Assembly (NCBI RefSeq): GCF_003334855.1
Contig: NZ_QOWE01000014.1
Span: 124,001 to 188,000, forward strand
Length of the DNA: 64,000 nt
DNA from: Larkinella punicea
Lineage (GTDB): Bacteria; Bacteroidota; Bacteroidia; Cytophagales; Spirosomataceae
Direction of reading: 5' to 3'
Below the pieces are notes generated by a model. It searched no databases. It worked only from the letters and a program-made list of their open reading frames with translations, and was not told the origin of the DNA. Shown piece by piece: positions 20,540-29,770 of this stretch (its first letter is position 1; the number at the start of each line of letters is the position of its first letter). The position numbers and the translations under genes are program-made.

Positions 20540-22078
20540 ATGAAAAAGCTCCTGTATATATCGCTTTTAACGACCTTGCTCCTGACGGGCTGTTCCGAAG
20601 ATTTTCTGGAACGGGTGCCGGAAAGCTCCGTCACATCCGGTAATTTTTACCAGACCGAAGCCCAGTTCGAACAAGCCATGGTGGGTGCCTATGCGGCTGT
20701 GCGAGACGCCAAAGGATCCATTGCCGCCTGGTGCATGGGCGAGATGCGTTCCGACAACACGCACCTTGAGTTCAACAACACCAACCGCGGCCCGGCCTAC
20801 ATCGAACGGGAGTATACCGATTTTTTTCTGGATGATGTTACCAGTACGCTGGTTGCTGACAAGTACAACCGGTGTTACGTCGGCATTGCCCGCGCCAACA
20901 GCATCATCGACTACCTGCCCGGCGCGGGGTTGAGCCAACAGGTGGCCGACCGGCTGACGGGTCAGGCCCGGTTTCTGCGGGCGTTGTTTTACTTTGATCT
21001 GGTGCGTTATTTTGGCGGGGTTCCGCTGTACCTGAAAGCCGTATCGGGAGCCGGTGATGCCTATCTTCCGCGTTCGTCCGTCGAGGAGGTGTATAAAGTC
21101 ATTATCGACGACCTGAAAGACGCCATTGCCAAACTGCCGGCACCGGCGTTTCCGCAAACAGGACGCGCCACGCAGGCAGCGGCTAAAATGCTGCTGGCCG
21201 ATGTGTATCTGACGCAGAAGAATTTTGCGCTGGCCGAAACCGAATTGAAAGGGATTACTTCGATGGGCTTTGCGCTCCTGCCCGACTATGCCTCGGTTTT
21301 CAGTTTATCGAATAAAAACAGCCGGGAGTCGCTGTTCGAGATCCAGTACCAACAGGGCAATCAGGGGCAAAACAGCAACTTTCTGTACCCTTTTCTGCCA
21401 CTGGCTTCGGATGTCAGCAAGATCACCGGCATCACCTCACAAAACCGCCAGGGGGGCGGCTGGAACGTTCCGACCTTCGAGATGATCGGCACCTACGAAC
21501 CCGGCGACAAGCGGCTGGAAGCGTCGATTGGCATTGCGGAAGGAACCGGCGTGGTGGGCGACATGGCCATTGAAGCCATTAAAAGCCCGATTGGCTATGT
21601 CAAACCTACGGGTAAAAGAGCGTATCCGTTCATCAAAAAGTACCTTCACCCCCACAGCCTGGAGCAGAATACCGACGATAACTTCCCGGTCTATCGCTAT
21701 TCCGATGTGCTCCTGGGACTGGCCGAAGCCCTCAATGAACAAAATAAAGGTGCCGAAGCGCTGACCTATTTGAACCCGGTTCGGGTTCGGGCGGGTCTGG
21801 CCCCGTCGATGCAAACCAGTCAGACGGCTTTGCGGGACCTGATTGCTCACGAACGGCGCGTTGAATTTGCCTTCGAAAACAAACGGTGGCTGGATTTGGT
21901 CCGCACCGGCAAAGCCATCGAGGTCATGAACAAGAACGGGGAGTACATCAAGGCTTTTCATGCCGGCGAATCGTATCTGCCCGGCACCAGTTACGCAGTG
22001 ACCCAGAACCGGCTGCTTTTCCCGATACCGAACCGCGAAATATTGATCGGGAAGCTGCAACAAAATCCGGGTTATTAA
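20540..22078 (+). CDS. SusD/RagB family glycan-binding lipoprotein
   Basis: A 512-residue surface lipoprotein: signal with lipobox LLLTGC (Cys18) followed by SEDFLERVPESS, the usual SusD start. TPR-like helices contain RFLRALFYFDLVRYFGGVPLY (residues about 145-165; family signature), and the C-terminal RagB region includes PVYRYSDVLLGLAEALNE and ERRVEFAFENKRWLDLVRTGKA. It binds sugar and lids the SusC channel encoded upstream. A terminator-like hairpin follows 30 bp after the stop. Confidence 0.95.
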   Translation: MKKLLYISLLTTLLLTGCSEDFLERVPESSVTSGNFYQTEAQFEQAMVGAYAAVRDAKGSIAAWCMGEMRSDNTHLEFNNTNRGPAYIEREYTDFFLDDVTSTLVADKYNRCYVGIARANSIIDYLPGAGLSQQVADRLTGQARFLRALFYFDLVRYFGGVPLYLKAVSGAGDAYLPRSSVEEVYKVIIDDLKDAIAKLPAPAFPQTGRATQAAAKMLLADVYLTQKNFALAETELKGITSMGFALLPDYASVFSLSNKNSRESLFEIQYQQGNQGQNSNFLYPFLPLASDVSKITGITSQNRQGGGWNVPTFEMIGTYEPGDKRLEASIGIAEGTGVVGDMAIEAIKSPIGYVKPTGKRAYPFIKKYLHPHSLEQNTDDNFPVYRYSDVLLGLAEALNEQNKGAEALTYLNPVRVRAGLAPSMQTSQTALRDLIAHERRVEFAFENKRWLDLVRTGKAIEVMNKNGEYIKAFHAGESYLPGTSYAVTQNRLLFPIPNREILIGKLQQNPGY

Positions 22079-22107
22079 CGCGGAATGTAAGTAAGAAATC
22101 AGGATTA

Positions 22108-22169
22108 ACCTGTTTTATAAATGAGACGCTCCAGGGCGGTTTGTTTATAAAACAGGTCTTTTAAATTTT
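22108..22169 (+). terminator. Terminator after the SusCD genes
   Basis: A perfect 14-bp stem, ACCTGTTTTATAAA (22108-22121) against TTTATAAAACAGGT (22144-22157), with a 22-nt loop, is followed by CTTTTAAATTTTA. It lies between the susD-type stop (22078) and the next ATG (22200). Stem and T-rich tail fit intrinsic termination. Confidence 0.65.
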
Positions 22170-22199
22170 AGTCAAATTTTAGTCAGTCCAGACGTTACA

Positions 22200-24548
22200 A
22201 TGAAAAGGCTTTCTTATTTGCTGTTCATGGTGGCCGGTGGTGCAGGTGCTTTCCAATCCTGCTCTACGGGCTTGACGAGCGGGTCAGCGGAGGAGAAACT
22301 ACCGGAAACCGTCAGCTATAACTTTGACATCCGGCCCATTCTGTCGGATAAATGCCTGGCCTGCCACGGTCCGGATGCCAACAAGCGGGAGGCCGGGCTG
22401 CGGCTCGATGTGGCTGAAAGTGCCTTCAAAGCCCTCGCTGAAAACCCGACGGCCCACGCGCTGGTGGCCGGGAAGCCCGAATTGTCGGCGGCTTTTCTGC
22501 GGATCACCACGCAGGATACGTCCCTGCTGATGCCCCCACCGTCGTCTAACCTGAAGCTCTCTACCCGCGAAATCAATCTGATTGAAAAGTGGATCAAACA
22601 GGGCGCGAAGTACGAAAAACACTGGGCGTTTGTGGCTCCCCAAAAAGCCGCCCTGCCACCCATCGATCAGACGGCGTGGCCACGGAATGAAATCGATTAT
22701 TTTATTCTCCACAAACAGGAGCAGAAAGGCCTGGCCCCCAACGAAGAATCCGACAGGGAGCGCCTGCTCAAGCGCGTCAGTCTGGACCTGACCGGATTGC
22801 CGCCCACCTTGCCGATGATGGATCGGTTTCTGGCCGACAACAGCCCGAAGGCCTACGAAAAAGCGGTCGATCAGTTGCTGAAAAGTCCGGCCTATGGCGA
22901 AAAAATGGCGCTGCACTGGCTGGATCTGGCCCGGTATGCCGACTCCTACGGCTACCAGATGGATAATTTCCGGACGCAGTGGCCGTGGCGGGATTGGGTC
23001 ATTCATGCCTTCAACCAGAACATGCCGTACGACCGGTTTATCACTTGGCAACTGGCGGGCGACCTGCTGCCGGTATCGCCCGGTGGCTCTTCCAACAAAG
23101 AACAGCTCCTGGCCACCGGTTTTAACCGCAACCATAAAATCACCGAAGAAGGTGCCGTCGACGAAGAAGAATACCGGGTTACCTACGTGACCGACCGCAA
23201 CGACACCTTCGGCAAAGGGCTGCTGGGCATCACGCTGGAATGTGCGCATTGTCACGACCACAAGTATGATCCGTTTTCGCAGAAAGAATATTATCAGCTT
23301 TTCGCCTTTTTCAACAACGTCGATGAAATGCGCCCCAAATACACGGCCATCGACCCCGCCGTTGGCAAACCGGAGTCGTATGCCAAAAAACCGCTGATGG
23401 AAATCAGCAACGACGATGTAAAGAGCCTGTTGAAGTTTATCAACAAACCGGACACCAGCCGCCTGATTGTATCCGTCATGGGTGATCTGGACACGCTTCG
23501 CAAAACCTACATTCTGAAACGGGGTGTTTTCGATGCCTACGGCGACGAAGTGCAGCCCGGCACCCCCGCGTCCATTCTGCCTTTCAATGCTAATTATCCC
23601 AAAAACCGGCTGGGACTGGCGCAGTGGCTGTTCGACAAAAAGAATCCGCTGACGGCCCGCGTCTATGTTAATCGAATCTGGCAGGAGTTCTTCGGGCGGG
23701 GTATCGTCAAAACCGCCGGAGACTTTGGCATGCAGGGCGAGCTGCCCTCCCATCCGGAACTGCTGGACTGGCTGGCCGTCGACTTTATGCAGCACGGCTG
23801 GAACATCAAACGGCTGGTCAGGCAGATCGTCACGTCGGCCACCTACCGCCAGTCGATTGTTGTTTCCCCCGAAAAGCTGCGGGCCGATCCGGAGAACGTG
23901 CTGCTGGCCCGGGCACCGCGTTACCATATTCCGGCCGAACTGGTGAAAGATATGGTGCTGGCGAGCAGCGGTCTGCTCAACCGGGCCATCGGTGGCCCCA
24001 GTGTAAAACCGTATCAGCCAGCCGGGCTGTGGGAAAGCGCCACCGCCGGGGGCGACGGCATGTTGTCAACCTACAACCAGGATCACGGTCCGGCTTTGTA
24101 CCGGCGCGGTATGTACACGTTCATCAAGCGAACCGTTCCGCCCCCCTCCATGGCCATTTTCGATGCCAGCAACCGTGACCAGTGCGAAGTAGGCCGGAGC
24201 AAAACCAACACGCCTTTGCAGGCCCTGGTAATGATGAACGACCCCACGGTGCTGGAAGCTTCGCGGGTACTGGCGGCCCGTCTGTTGCAGGAAAACACCG
24301 GGATGGAAACCAAAATCGGCCAAGCCTTCCGGCTGATTGTCAATCGAAAACCGACCCAGCCCGAACTGAGTGTACTCGTGACCTATTTCGGGGAGGAAAT
24401 GCAAACGATAAAAACGACGGAGATTGAAAAAGTGATGGCCGTCGGGGAATATCCGGTTCCCGAAAAGATCGACAGAAAGCGGCTGGCGGCTCTGATGCGC
24501 GTGGTATCGATGATTTACAACCTGGAAGAATCCATTACTAAATCCTGA
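22200..24548 (+). CDS. Cytochrome-c / DUF1549 / DUF1553 lipoprotein, copy 2
   Basis: A 782-residue paralogue of the protein at 8973-11297, aligning along its whole length. It keeps the lipoprotein signal (FQSC, Cys21), the CLACHGPD heme motif, the second CXXCH in [12 protein letters not shown], and the DUF1553 segments [13 protein letters not shown] and [16 protein letters not shown]. Differences are small insertions near residues 295-300 ([14 protein letters not shown]) and 375-385. The DUF1501 partner starts 6 bp later, so the pair is tightly coupled. The duplication brackets ECF-FecR-SusCD, so the two copies may serve related substrates under different control. Confidence 0.93.
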   Translation: MKRLSYLLFMVAGGAGAFQSCSTGLTSGSAEEKLPETVSYNFDIRPILSDKCLACHGPDANKREAGLRLDVAESAFKALAENPTAHALVAGKPELSAAFLRITTQDTSLLMPPPSSNLKLSTREINLIEKWIKQGAKYEKHWAFVAPQKAALPPIDQTAWPRNEIDYFILHKQEQKGLAPNEESDRERLLKRVSLDLTGLPPTLPMMDRFLADNSPKAYEKAVDQLLKSPAYGEKMALHWLDLARYADSYGYQMDNFRTQWPWRDWVIHAFNQNMPYDRFITWQLAGDLLPVSPGGSSNKEQLLATGFNRNHKITEEGAVDEEEYRVTYVTDRNDTFGKGLLGITLECAHCHDHKYDPFSQKEYYQLFAFFNNVDEMRPKYTAIDPAVGKPESYAKKPLMEISNDDVKSLLKFINKPDTSRLIVSVMGDLDTLRKTYILKRGVFDAYGDEVQPGTPASILPFNANYPKNRLGLAQWLFDKKNPLTARVYVNRIWQEFFGRGIVKTAGDFGMQGELPSHPELLDWLAVDFMQHGWNIKRLVRQIVTSATYRQSIVVSPEKLRADPENVLLARAPRYHIPAELVKDMVLASSGLLNRAIGGPSVKPYQPAGLWESATAGGDGMLSTYNQDHGPALYRRGMYTFIKRTVPPPSMAIFDASNRDQCEVGRSKTNTPLQALVMMNDPTVLEASRVLAARLLQENTGMETKIGQAFRLIVNRKPTQPELSVLVTYFGEEMQTIKTTEIEKVMAVGEYPVPEKIDRKRLAALMRVVSMIYNLEESITKS

Positions 24549-24553
24549 CCGTT

Positions 24554-26011
24554 ATGGAAAAAGAACTGCTGGACCATTTGCTGACCTTCAACCGGCGTCG
24601 GTTTTTCTCGAAATTGAGTTTGGGCCTGGGCAGTGCTGCGCTGGGTTCGCTGCTGATACCGGATCTGTTTAGCAAAAACAGCGACTCCGACGACCCTGAT
24701 TTCATTCCCGGAATCCCGCATTTTGCGCCAAAAGCCAAGCGGGTCATTTATTTATTCCAGAATGGCGCGCCTTCCCAACTCGAAACGTTTGACTACAAAC
24801 CCAAGTTGCGGGAGCTTTTTGGCAAAGACCTCCCACCGTCGGTGCGCGGTGGGCAGCGACTCACCGGTTTTACGGCCACCCAGGCCTCCCTGCCTTTGGC
24901 CGGATCCTTCGTCGATTTCAAGCAGTATGGGCAGTCGCGGGCGTGGGTGAGCGATCTGTTGCCGCACATGGCCAGCATTGTAGATGATCTGTGCATTGTG
25001 AAATCCATGCACACCGAAGCCATCAACCACGACCCGGCCATCACGTTTTTTCAGACCGGTGCCCAGCAGGGCAACCGCCCGAGCATGGGGTCGTGGCTGA
25101 GCTACGGACTGGGCAATGAAAACAAAAACCTGCCCAATTTTACGGTATTGATTTCCCGGGGAAAAGGCAACAGTCAGGGGGTGTATTCCAAACTGTGGTC
25201 GAACGGTTTTCTGGATTCCATTCACCAGGGGGTGCAGTTCAGCAAGGGCGAAGATCCGGTCTTGTACCTGCGCGACCCCGAAGGCATGAGCCGCCAGTCG
25301 CGCCGAAAAATGCTCGACCGCCTGGCCGAATTGAACCAGTTGGCGTATGAGGAAGTGCATGATCCTGAGATCAATGCCAAAATCAAGCAGTACGAAATGG
25401 CGTACCGGATGCAAACCGCCGTGCCGGAAATTACGGACCTGTCGAAAGAACCGGACGACATCATCAAGCTCTACGGCTCCGACTGTCTGATTCCCGGCAC
25501 CTTTGCCGCCAACTGCCTGCTGGCCCGGAAGTTATCCGAAAACGGCGTGCGGTTTGTGCAGTTATACCACCAGGGCTGGGATCAGCACGTCAATTTGCCC
25601 GTAGAGATTACCGGCCAGACCAAAGACGTCGATCAGGCGTCGGCGGCTCTGGTGACCGACCTCAAACAACGCGGACTGCTCGACGAAACGCTGGTGATCT
25701 GGGGCGGTGAGTTTGGCCGAACCTGCTTTAGCCAGGGCAAGCTGACGAAAGAGAATTACGGCCGCGACCACCACCCGCGAAGCTTCACGATCTGGATGGC
25801 CGGGGGCGGTATCAAACCCGGCATGGTATACGGCGAAACCGACGAATTCGGCTACAACACCATTGCCAACCCCGTTCACGTCCACGATTTTCAGGCCACG
25901 GTTTTGCACCAGTTGGGCCTCAATCACGAGAAGCTGGTTTTCAAACACCTCGGCCGCCGATACCGGTTAACGGATGTTTCGGGAAAGGTGGTGCGGGATA
26001 TTCTGGCGTGA
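24554..26011 (+). CDS. DUF1501 family Tat-exported protein, copy 2
   Basis: A 485-residue paralogue of the protein at 11303-12757. It has the twin-arginine signal FNRRRFFSKLSLGLG and the conserved YLFQNGAPSQLETFDYKP, GSWLSYGLGNENKNLPNF, VIWGGEFGRT and DHHPRSFTIWMAGGG segments. Stretches of 50-57 nt are identical to copy 1, including third codon positions (25232-25288 and 25625-25674), which points to recent duplication or gene conversion. It probably functions with the DUF1553 protein encoded 6 bp upstream. Confidence 0.92.
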   Translation: MEKELLDHLLTFNRRRFFSKLSLGLGSAALGSLLIPDLFSKNSDSDDPDFIPGIPHFAPKAKRVIYLFQNGAPSQLETFDYKPKLRELFGKDLPPSVRGGQRLTGFTATQASLPLAGSFVDFKQYGQSRAWVSDLLPHMASIVDDLCIVKSMHTEAINHDPAITFFQTGAQQGNRPSMGSWLSYGLGNENKNLPNFTVLISRGKGNSQGVYSKLWSNGFLDSIHQGVQFSKGEDPVLYLRDPEGMSRQSRRKMLDRLAELNQLAYEEVHDPEINAKIKQYEMAYRMQTAVPEITDLSKEPDDIIKLYGSDCLIPGTFAANCLLARKLSENGVRFVQLYHQGWDQHVNLPVEITGQTKDVDQASAALVTDLKQRGLLDETLVIWGGEFGRTCFSQGKLTKENYGRDHHPRSFTIWMAGGGIKPGMVYGETDEFGYNTIANPVHVHDFQATVLHQLGLNHEKLVFKHLGRRYRLTDVSGKVVRDILA

Positions 26012-26079
26012 TGGATTGGAAGACGTTGACAAAAATTTCATTGTTAAAAAAGATGACAATGGATTTTTTGTCAATGACT

Positions 26080-26223
26080 GCGGGCCTTTCAAACCCACGC
26101 ACGACTGAACCGAGCCGCCGATGCGGTCATGGGGTGTTGAAAAAATGCCAAATCTGCGGTCCATTGAACCAGCCCACGATTTGAATCGTGGGAAACAGGC
26201 CAGCCCAACGGTTTTAACCGTTT
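26080..26223. repeat. REP-like intergenic region with two short palindromes
   Basis: The 223-bp gap between a plus-strand stop (26011) and a minus-strand stop (26235) holds two compact hairpins: CCCACGATTTGAATCGTGGG (26173-26192) and AACGGTTTTAACCGTT (26207-26222). The flank also has AACCCACGCACGACTG, partly complementary to the first. The layout resembles REP-type repeats mobilised by RAYT transposases, but no such gene is in the window. It could also end both converging transcripts. Confidence 0.55.
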
Positions 26224-26234
26224 CATTCCCGGCA

Positions 26235-27476
26235 TCACTCCACAACCCAGCGGCTTAACGTATTATACCGCCCTTCCAGTACGATCTTGTAAAAACCGGT
26301 GGGCAGTTTCGAAACGTCGAGCACGGCTTTTTCAGCCTTCACCGGCACTTCGTCCATCAGCAAATACCGGTCGCGCTGGCCTTCTTCGAAGTGGTTGGTG
26401 GTCGTGAGCCAGATTTTGACGGTGCCTTCCGGGTCGGCGGCTTTCCAGCTCAGGGCGATTTTCCCGGCGTCCTTTTTCGCCGTCGGCTCGGTCAGCGACA
26501 GTTGGCCGGTGAGCGGAATACCATCAATCTCAAAGGCTTGCTCTTTCGGAATGGAAACCTGCAGGTGCCGGGCCAGCGTCGGCATGATGTCGACAATGCC
26601 GGGGGTTGCCTGTCGGAAATACGGATTCAGGTTTTTGGCGTTCGTCACCATCCATGTACTCCGCTCCCGCTCCGACTGCCCGCCGTGGTTTTTGCCAGTA
26701 TCCGCGCTCCGGCCGTGGTCGGTCGTGATGAACACCTGCCAGTCTTCGCCAAACGTTTTCTGCCGGTATTGCACCGCTTTCCACAAGCGCCCCATCTGGT
26801 CGTCCATCATCCGGATGGCCTCGTAAAACCGCTCACCATCGCCGTAGCGATGGCCCATGTCGTCGGTGTATTCCAGGTATACCCATGACAAATCCGGGCT
26901 TTCCTGCCGGATGTAGGCAGCGGCTTCGTTCACCACTTTTTCGTCAATCTGGTGGATGTACAGCTTGTCTTTGTCGTGCGGAAAATGGAGCGTGTCCAGC
27001 TCAAAACCGTCGAACGAATAGTCGAGACGCAGGTGGCCCGTGGCCGGAAGCCCTTCGCCCACCAGCCTGGTGCGGTTGTCTAACCAGGTCGAGAAAACGG
27101 CGGTTTTTTTCTGGGGATATTGCGATTCAAAAAACCGGAAAATCGTCCAGTACTGATAATTCGGGTCCTTGATGTCGTTGTCCCAGACGTTGTGCTTGTT
27201 GACCCACGTCCCCGTCAGCAGGCTGTTGTAGCCCACCGCCGAAATCGTCGGCGTCTGCGAATACGTCCCTTTCTGTCCACCGACGTATGCCCGGACATAC
27301 CCGCCTTCCCGGGCAATCGCATCCAGATTCGGTTTGGCAATTGTCTCGATTACATCCGCCGAAATCCCGTCGACAATGACAAACAACGCCTTTCGCTGGC
27401 CCGGCTGACCAACGCTGGCGTGCGTCCTGACTAAACACAGAATCAGCAGGAGAACCGGTACAATCCGAGGCTTCAT
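26235..27476 (-). CDS. Secreted type I phosphodiesterase / alkaline phosphatase superfamily protein
   Basis: A 413-residue protein with a Sec signal peptide (VPVLLLILCLVRTHASVGQ). Superfamily metal and nucleophile sites are visible: VIVDGISADVI (first Asp), a Thr in SQTPTISAVGYNSLLTG as likely nucleophile, DDMGHRYGDGE, and TTDHGRSADTGKNHGG. This matches PF01663 (nucleotide pyrophosphatase/phosphodiesterase). The C-terminal 90 residues form a beta-sandwich-like tail. It acts in the periplasm or outside on a phosphodiester or related substrate. The RhaT-like transporter gene lies 6 bp upstream on the same strand, so they are probably co-transcribed. Confidence 0.85.
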   Translation of the reverse strand: MKPRIVPVLLLILCLVRTHASVGQPGQRKALFVIVDGISADVIETIAKPNLDAIAREGGYVRAYVGGQKGTYSQTPTISAVGYNSLLTGTWVNKHNVWDNDIKDPNYQYWTIFRFFESQYPQKKTAVFSTWLDNRTRLVGEGLPATGHLRLDYSFDGFELDTLHFPHDKDKLYIHQIDEKVVNEAAAYIRQESPDLSWVYLEYTDDMGHRYGDGERFYEAIRMMDDQMGRLWKAVQYRQKTFGEDWQVFITTDHGRSADTGKNHGGQSERERSTWMVTNAKNLNPYFRQATPGIVDIMPTLARHLQVSIPKEQAFEIDGIPLTGQLSLTEPTAKKDAGKIALSWKAADPEGTVKIWLTTTNHFEEGQRDRYLLMDEVPVKAEKAVLDVSKLPTGFYKIVLEGRYNTLSRWVVE

Positions 27477-27482
27477 CCGGTT

Positions 27483-28520
27483 TTATTCCGCCAGATAATT
27501 CCCGATGCCGACCACAACCGTCGAAAACACCACGGTGGCTATTCCCAAAGTAATGGTGCGCATAGTCTGCCGGTTGGCTCCGCGCCACTCGTGCAGATAC
27601 AGCCCCCAGAAGCTGCTGAAGGCAATGATGAACGCCATGTGTAGCGTCCAGCCCGAAAACCGGTATTCGCCCATTTTGCTGTCGCCCATGCCGTAGAAGA
27701 AGAATTGCAGATACCACGTCACCCCGGCCATGGCGCAGAAAATGATGTTCCGCACGGCGGGGGCCGTTACATTGCCGTAATCGGTGTAGGTTTTATTCTT
27801 GATGTTGAGGTAGATACACCAGATGGCGTTGGTGGTCAAACCGCCCAGCAGGATGAATACGAGGGGCGCATTGTTCATGTAGAGCGGGTCGGCGCCGTTC
27901 TGCACCGCCAGATCGGCAATGGGTTGGCCGGCCGTTAGTCCGAACGAAAAACAGGCACTCATAATGCCCGAAAAAACCGCCACGAGAACGCCCTTTTTGA
28001 GATCAAATTCGGCAATGGTTTCTTTTTTCTGGTCGTCCGTCATCGACTTTTCCTTCATCATACCGGCAATACCGCAAATCGAAATGCCCAGCACGCAAAC
28101 CGCCAAACCCAGAATGATGACCTGACCGGACAACGTGCTCATCAGCGTGCCGAATTGCCCCTGCCAGATGGGTGGCACGACGGTTCCGAAAACCGCACAG
28201 AGTCCCAACACCACGGCCATACCAAGCGACAGGCCCAGATACCGCATCGTCAGGCCGAACGTCAAGCCGCCGAATCCCCAGAGAACACCCCAGAAATACG
28301 ACCACCAGACGGTTTCGGTTGGTGCTTCGGCCAGCACCCCAAACAGATTCGGAACGGTGAGCAGACCGAAAATCAGCGGGGCAAACACCCAGGAGAAAAT
28401 ACCACCCACGAGCCAGTAACTTTCCCAGGACCAGCCCTGTACTTTTTTATACGGTAGATAGAAACTGCCGGAAGCAAACCCTCCGAGCGCGTGCAAGACT
28501 ACTCCCCAAATGACGGCCAT
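27483..28520 (-). CDS. L-rhamnose/H+ symporter-like permease (RhaT family)
   Basis: A 345-residue membrane protein with about ten hydrophobic helices. The N-terminus reads MAVIWGVVLHALGGFASGS followed by FYLPYKKVQGWSWE, close to the RhaT pattern. The start is placed at 28520 rather than 28589 because upstream residues (TSGERRKVFLRK) are charged and precede the family start. RhaT takes up L-rhamnose with protons. Rhamnose catabolic genes occur at 49750-54802, so a role in that pathway is plausible; but the downstream partner is a phosphodiesterase, and another sugar cannot be excluded. Confidence 0.8.
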   Translation of the reverse strand: MAVIWGVVLHALGGFASGSFYLPYKKVQGWSWESYWLVGGIFSWVFAPLIFGLLTVPNLFGVLAEAPTETVWWSYFWGVLWGFGGLTFGLTMRYLGLSLGMAVVLGLCAVFGTVVPPIWQGQFGTLMSTLSGQVIILGLAVCVLGISICGIAGMMKEKSMTDDQKKETIAEFDLKKGVLVAVFSGIMSACFSFGLTAGQPIADLAVQNGADPLYMNNAPLVFILLGGLTTNAIWCIYLNIKNKTYTDYGNVTAPAVRNIIFCAMAGVTWYLQFFFYGMGDSKMGEYRFSGWTLHMAFIIAFSSFWGLYLHEWRGANRQTMRTITLGIATVVFSTVVVGIGNYLAE

Positions 28521-28692
28521 GTATAGTGTTTTTTCAACAAATCTGTGTAGTTTCCGGAGAAAGACCTTCCTGCGCTCTCCTGAAGTCATAAAGCGGGAAG
28601 ACCGCCTGGTCTAACGATACAGCCCCTAAACTATTTTTTTGAAGACCGGACAAAGCAGGAGACCACGGTATAGTTAGCTCGTTCTAAGTCAA

Positions 28693-28775
28693 TACTTTTG
28701 CACCGTAGAATACTATTTCATCATAGGTTAGTAGGATAAGCCCGTTAGATTTCTAATGGGCTTATTTTGTTTTTA
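28693..28775 (+). ncRNA. Candidate small RNA with promoter-like box and terminator
   Basis: TACTTTTG (28693-28700) followed by CACC matches the Bacteroidota -7 box TAnnTTTG and its usual start context, although no good -33 TTTG is found at the right distance. About 40 nt later a stem AAGCCC-G-TTAGA against TCTAA-T-GGGCTT (28738-28763) is followed by ATTTTGTTTTT, a good intrinsic terminator. The predicted RNA is about 70 nt with no ORF. It could instead be the 5' end of something terminated early. Confidence 0.35.
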
Positions 28776-28803
28776 CGGCTTCAGGTGCTCTTTTTCTTCT
28801 GGG

Positions 28804-28936
28804 ACTTACGTCTGATAATCCTGTTACATCACTTTCGCTTTCTGTCCCTAAATCCCCTGAAGGGGACTTTAGGCATCCGGATTAAGCTGCGTCCAAGTCC
28901 CCTTCAGGGGATTTAGGGGCAGAAAGCGAAAGTCCT
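28804..28936. repeat. Large intergenic inverted repeat, family B copy 3 with shared flanks
   Basis: Arms of 39 bp (28831-28869 and 28895-28933) with one mismatch carry CCTAAATCCCCTGAAGGGG. The loop (28870-28894) holds GGCATCCGGAT and GCTGCGTCC, as in copy 2. A 14-mer (ACTTACGTCTGATA, 28804-28817) precedes it and GCGAAAGTCCT (28926-28936) ends it. Both flanks recur around copy 4 at 37035-37145, defining a longer element. Confidence 0.88.
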
Positions 28937-28993
28937 TTTTTCTTATCATCAACTTTTTTCTAACCACAACGCTCAACATTGTGTTGGCCCCTC

Positions 28994-29704
28994 ATGAACA
29001 ATTTTGAAGGAAAAAACATCCTGATTGTCGGCGCATCGTCCGGCATTGGTCAGGCAACCGCCCAACGGCTTCAGGCGGCAGGTGCCACGGTTTTTACAGC
29101 CGGTCGGCGACAACCCGAAGGCATTCAATCTACCCACCTGACGTGGGACGCCACCCAACCCGGTGAGTCCGACCTGAGCGGTTTACCCGATACCTTACAC
29201 GGGCTGGTGTATGCGCCCGGTTCCATTCGGCTGGCTCCGTTTGGCCGGCTGACCCTTGATCACTTCCAGGAAGATTTCACGCTGAACGTGCTGGGGGCCA
29301 TCGCCATCCTGAAAACCGTCATGCCTGCCCTCCTCCAGTCCAAGTCGGCCAGTGTGGTGTTGTTCAGCACGGTAGCGGCTCAACTCGGGTTCGGGCTGCA
29401 TTCGTCGGTCAGCGTGTCGAAGTCGGCGGTTGAGGGCCTGACGAAATCCCTGGCGGCCGAATATGCCCCGCAACACATCCGGTTCAACACCGTGGCACCC
29501 TCCCTCACCGATACGCCCCTGGCACAATCCGCCGGACTGGTGTCGCCCAACCGGCTCGAAGCGGCTGGCAAACGGCATCCGCTGGGTCGCATCGGCACCT
29601 CGGCCGACATCGCCGGGATGGTCACCTTTCTGCTGTCGGAGGAGTCCGGCTGGGTCACGGGCCAGATTCTGGGCGTCGATGGTGGAATGAGTACGCTCAA
29701 ATAA
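28994..29704 (+). CDS. Short-chain dehydrogenase/reductase lacking the catalytic Tyr
   Basis: A 236-residue SDR. The cofactor motif GASSGIGQA lies near residue 14 and the C-terminus has the classic V-T-G-Q-I-L-G-V-D-G-G. The active-site motif YxxxK is altered: the codons give SSVSVSKSAVEG, so Val replaces Tyr while Lys stays. The usual N-x-A-G is changed to YAPGS. This suggests a non-standard or inactive enzyme. ATG at 28994 is chosen over an upstream TTG at 28979. It stands alone between the B3 repeat and the M16 protease gene. Confidence 0.88.
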   Translation: MNNFEGKNILIVGASSGIGQATAQRLQAAGATVFTAGRRQPEGIQSTHLTWDATQPGESDLSGLPDTLHGLVYAPGSIRLAPFGRLTLDHFQEDFTLNVLGAIAILKTVMPALLQSKSASVVLFSTVAAQLGFGLHSSVSVSKSAVEGLTKSLAAEYAPQHIRFNTVAPSLTDTPLAQSAGLVSPNRLEAAGKRHPLGRIGTSADIAGMVTFLLSEESGWVTGQILGVDGGMSTLK

Positions 29705-29739
29705 GCAAACCGCTTTCAATCCTGCGCTTATTCCAGTTA

Positions 29740-29770
29740 ATTTGTATAGATTTCATCAGCCTATACAAAT
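29740..29770. promoter_or_regulatory. Perfect inverted repeat over the start of the M16 protease gene
   Basis: ATTTGTATAG (29740-29749) and CTATACAAAT (29761-29770) are exact complements separated by 11 nt. The right arm includes the first two bases of the start codon (29769). It could be an operator or an RNA hairpin that hides the start; the sequence alone does not decide. Confidence 0.45.

Larger units (their letters stand above)
28521..28993. other. Divergent 473-bp gap: possible small RNA and inverted repeat B3
   Basis: This gap between the RhaT-like gene (minus) and an SDR gene (plus) contains a -7-like box and terminator-like hairpin (28693-28775) and the extended family B element (28804-28936). 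No protein-coding signal is seen. Confidence 0.6.

Noticed and set aside
22299-23927. Minus-strand ORF (about 540 codons) opposite the second DUF1553 gene
   Set aside because: Sense protein matches its paralogue along the whole length; antisense is His/Gln/Val-rich without known motifs.
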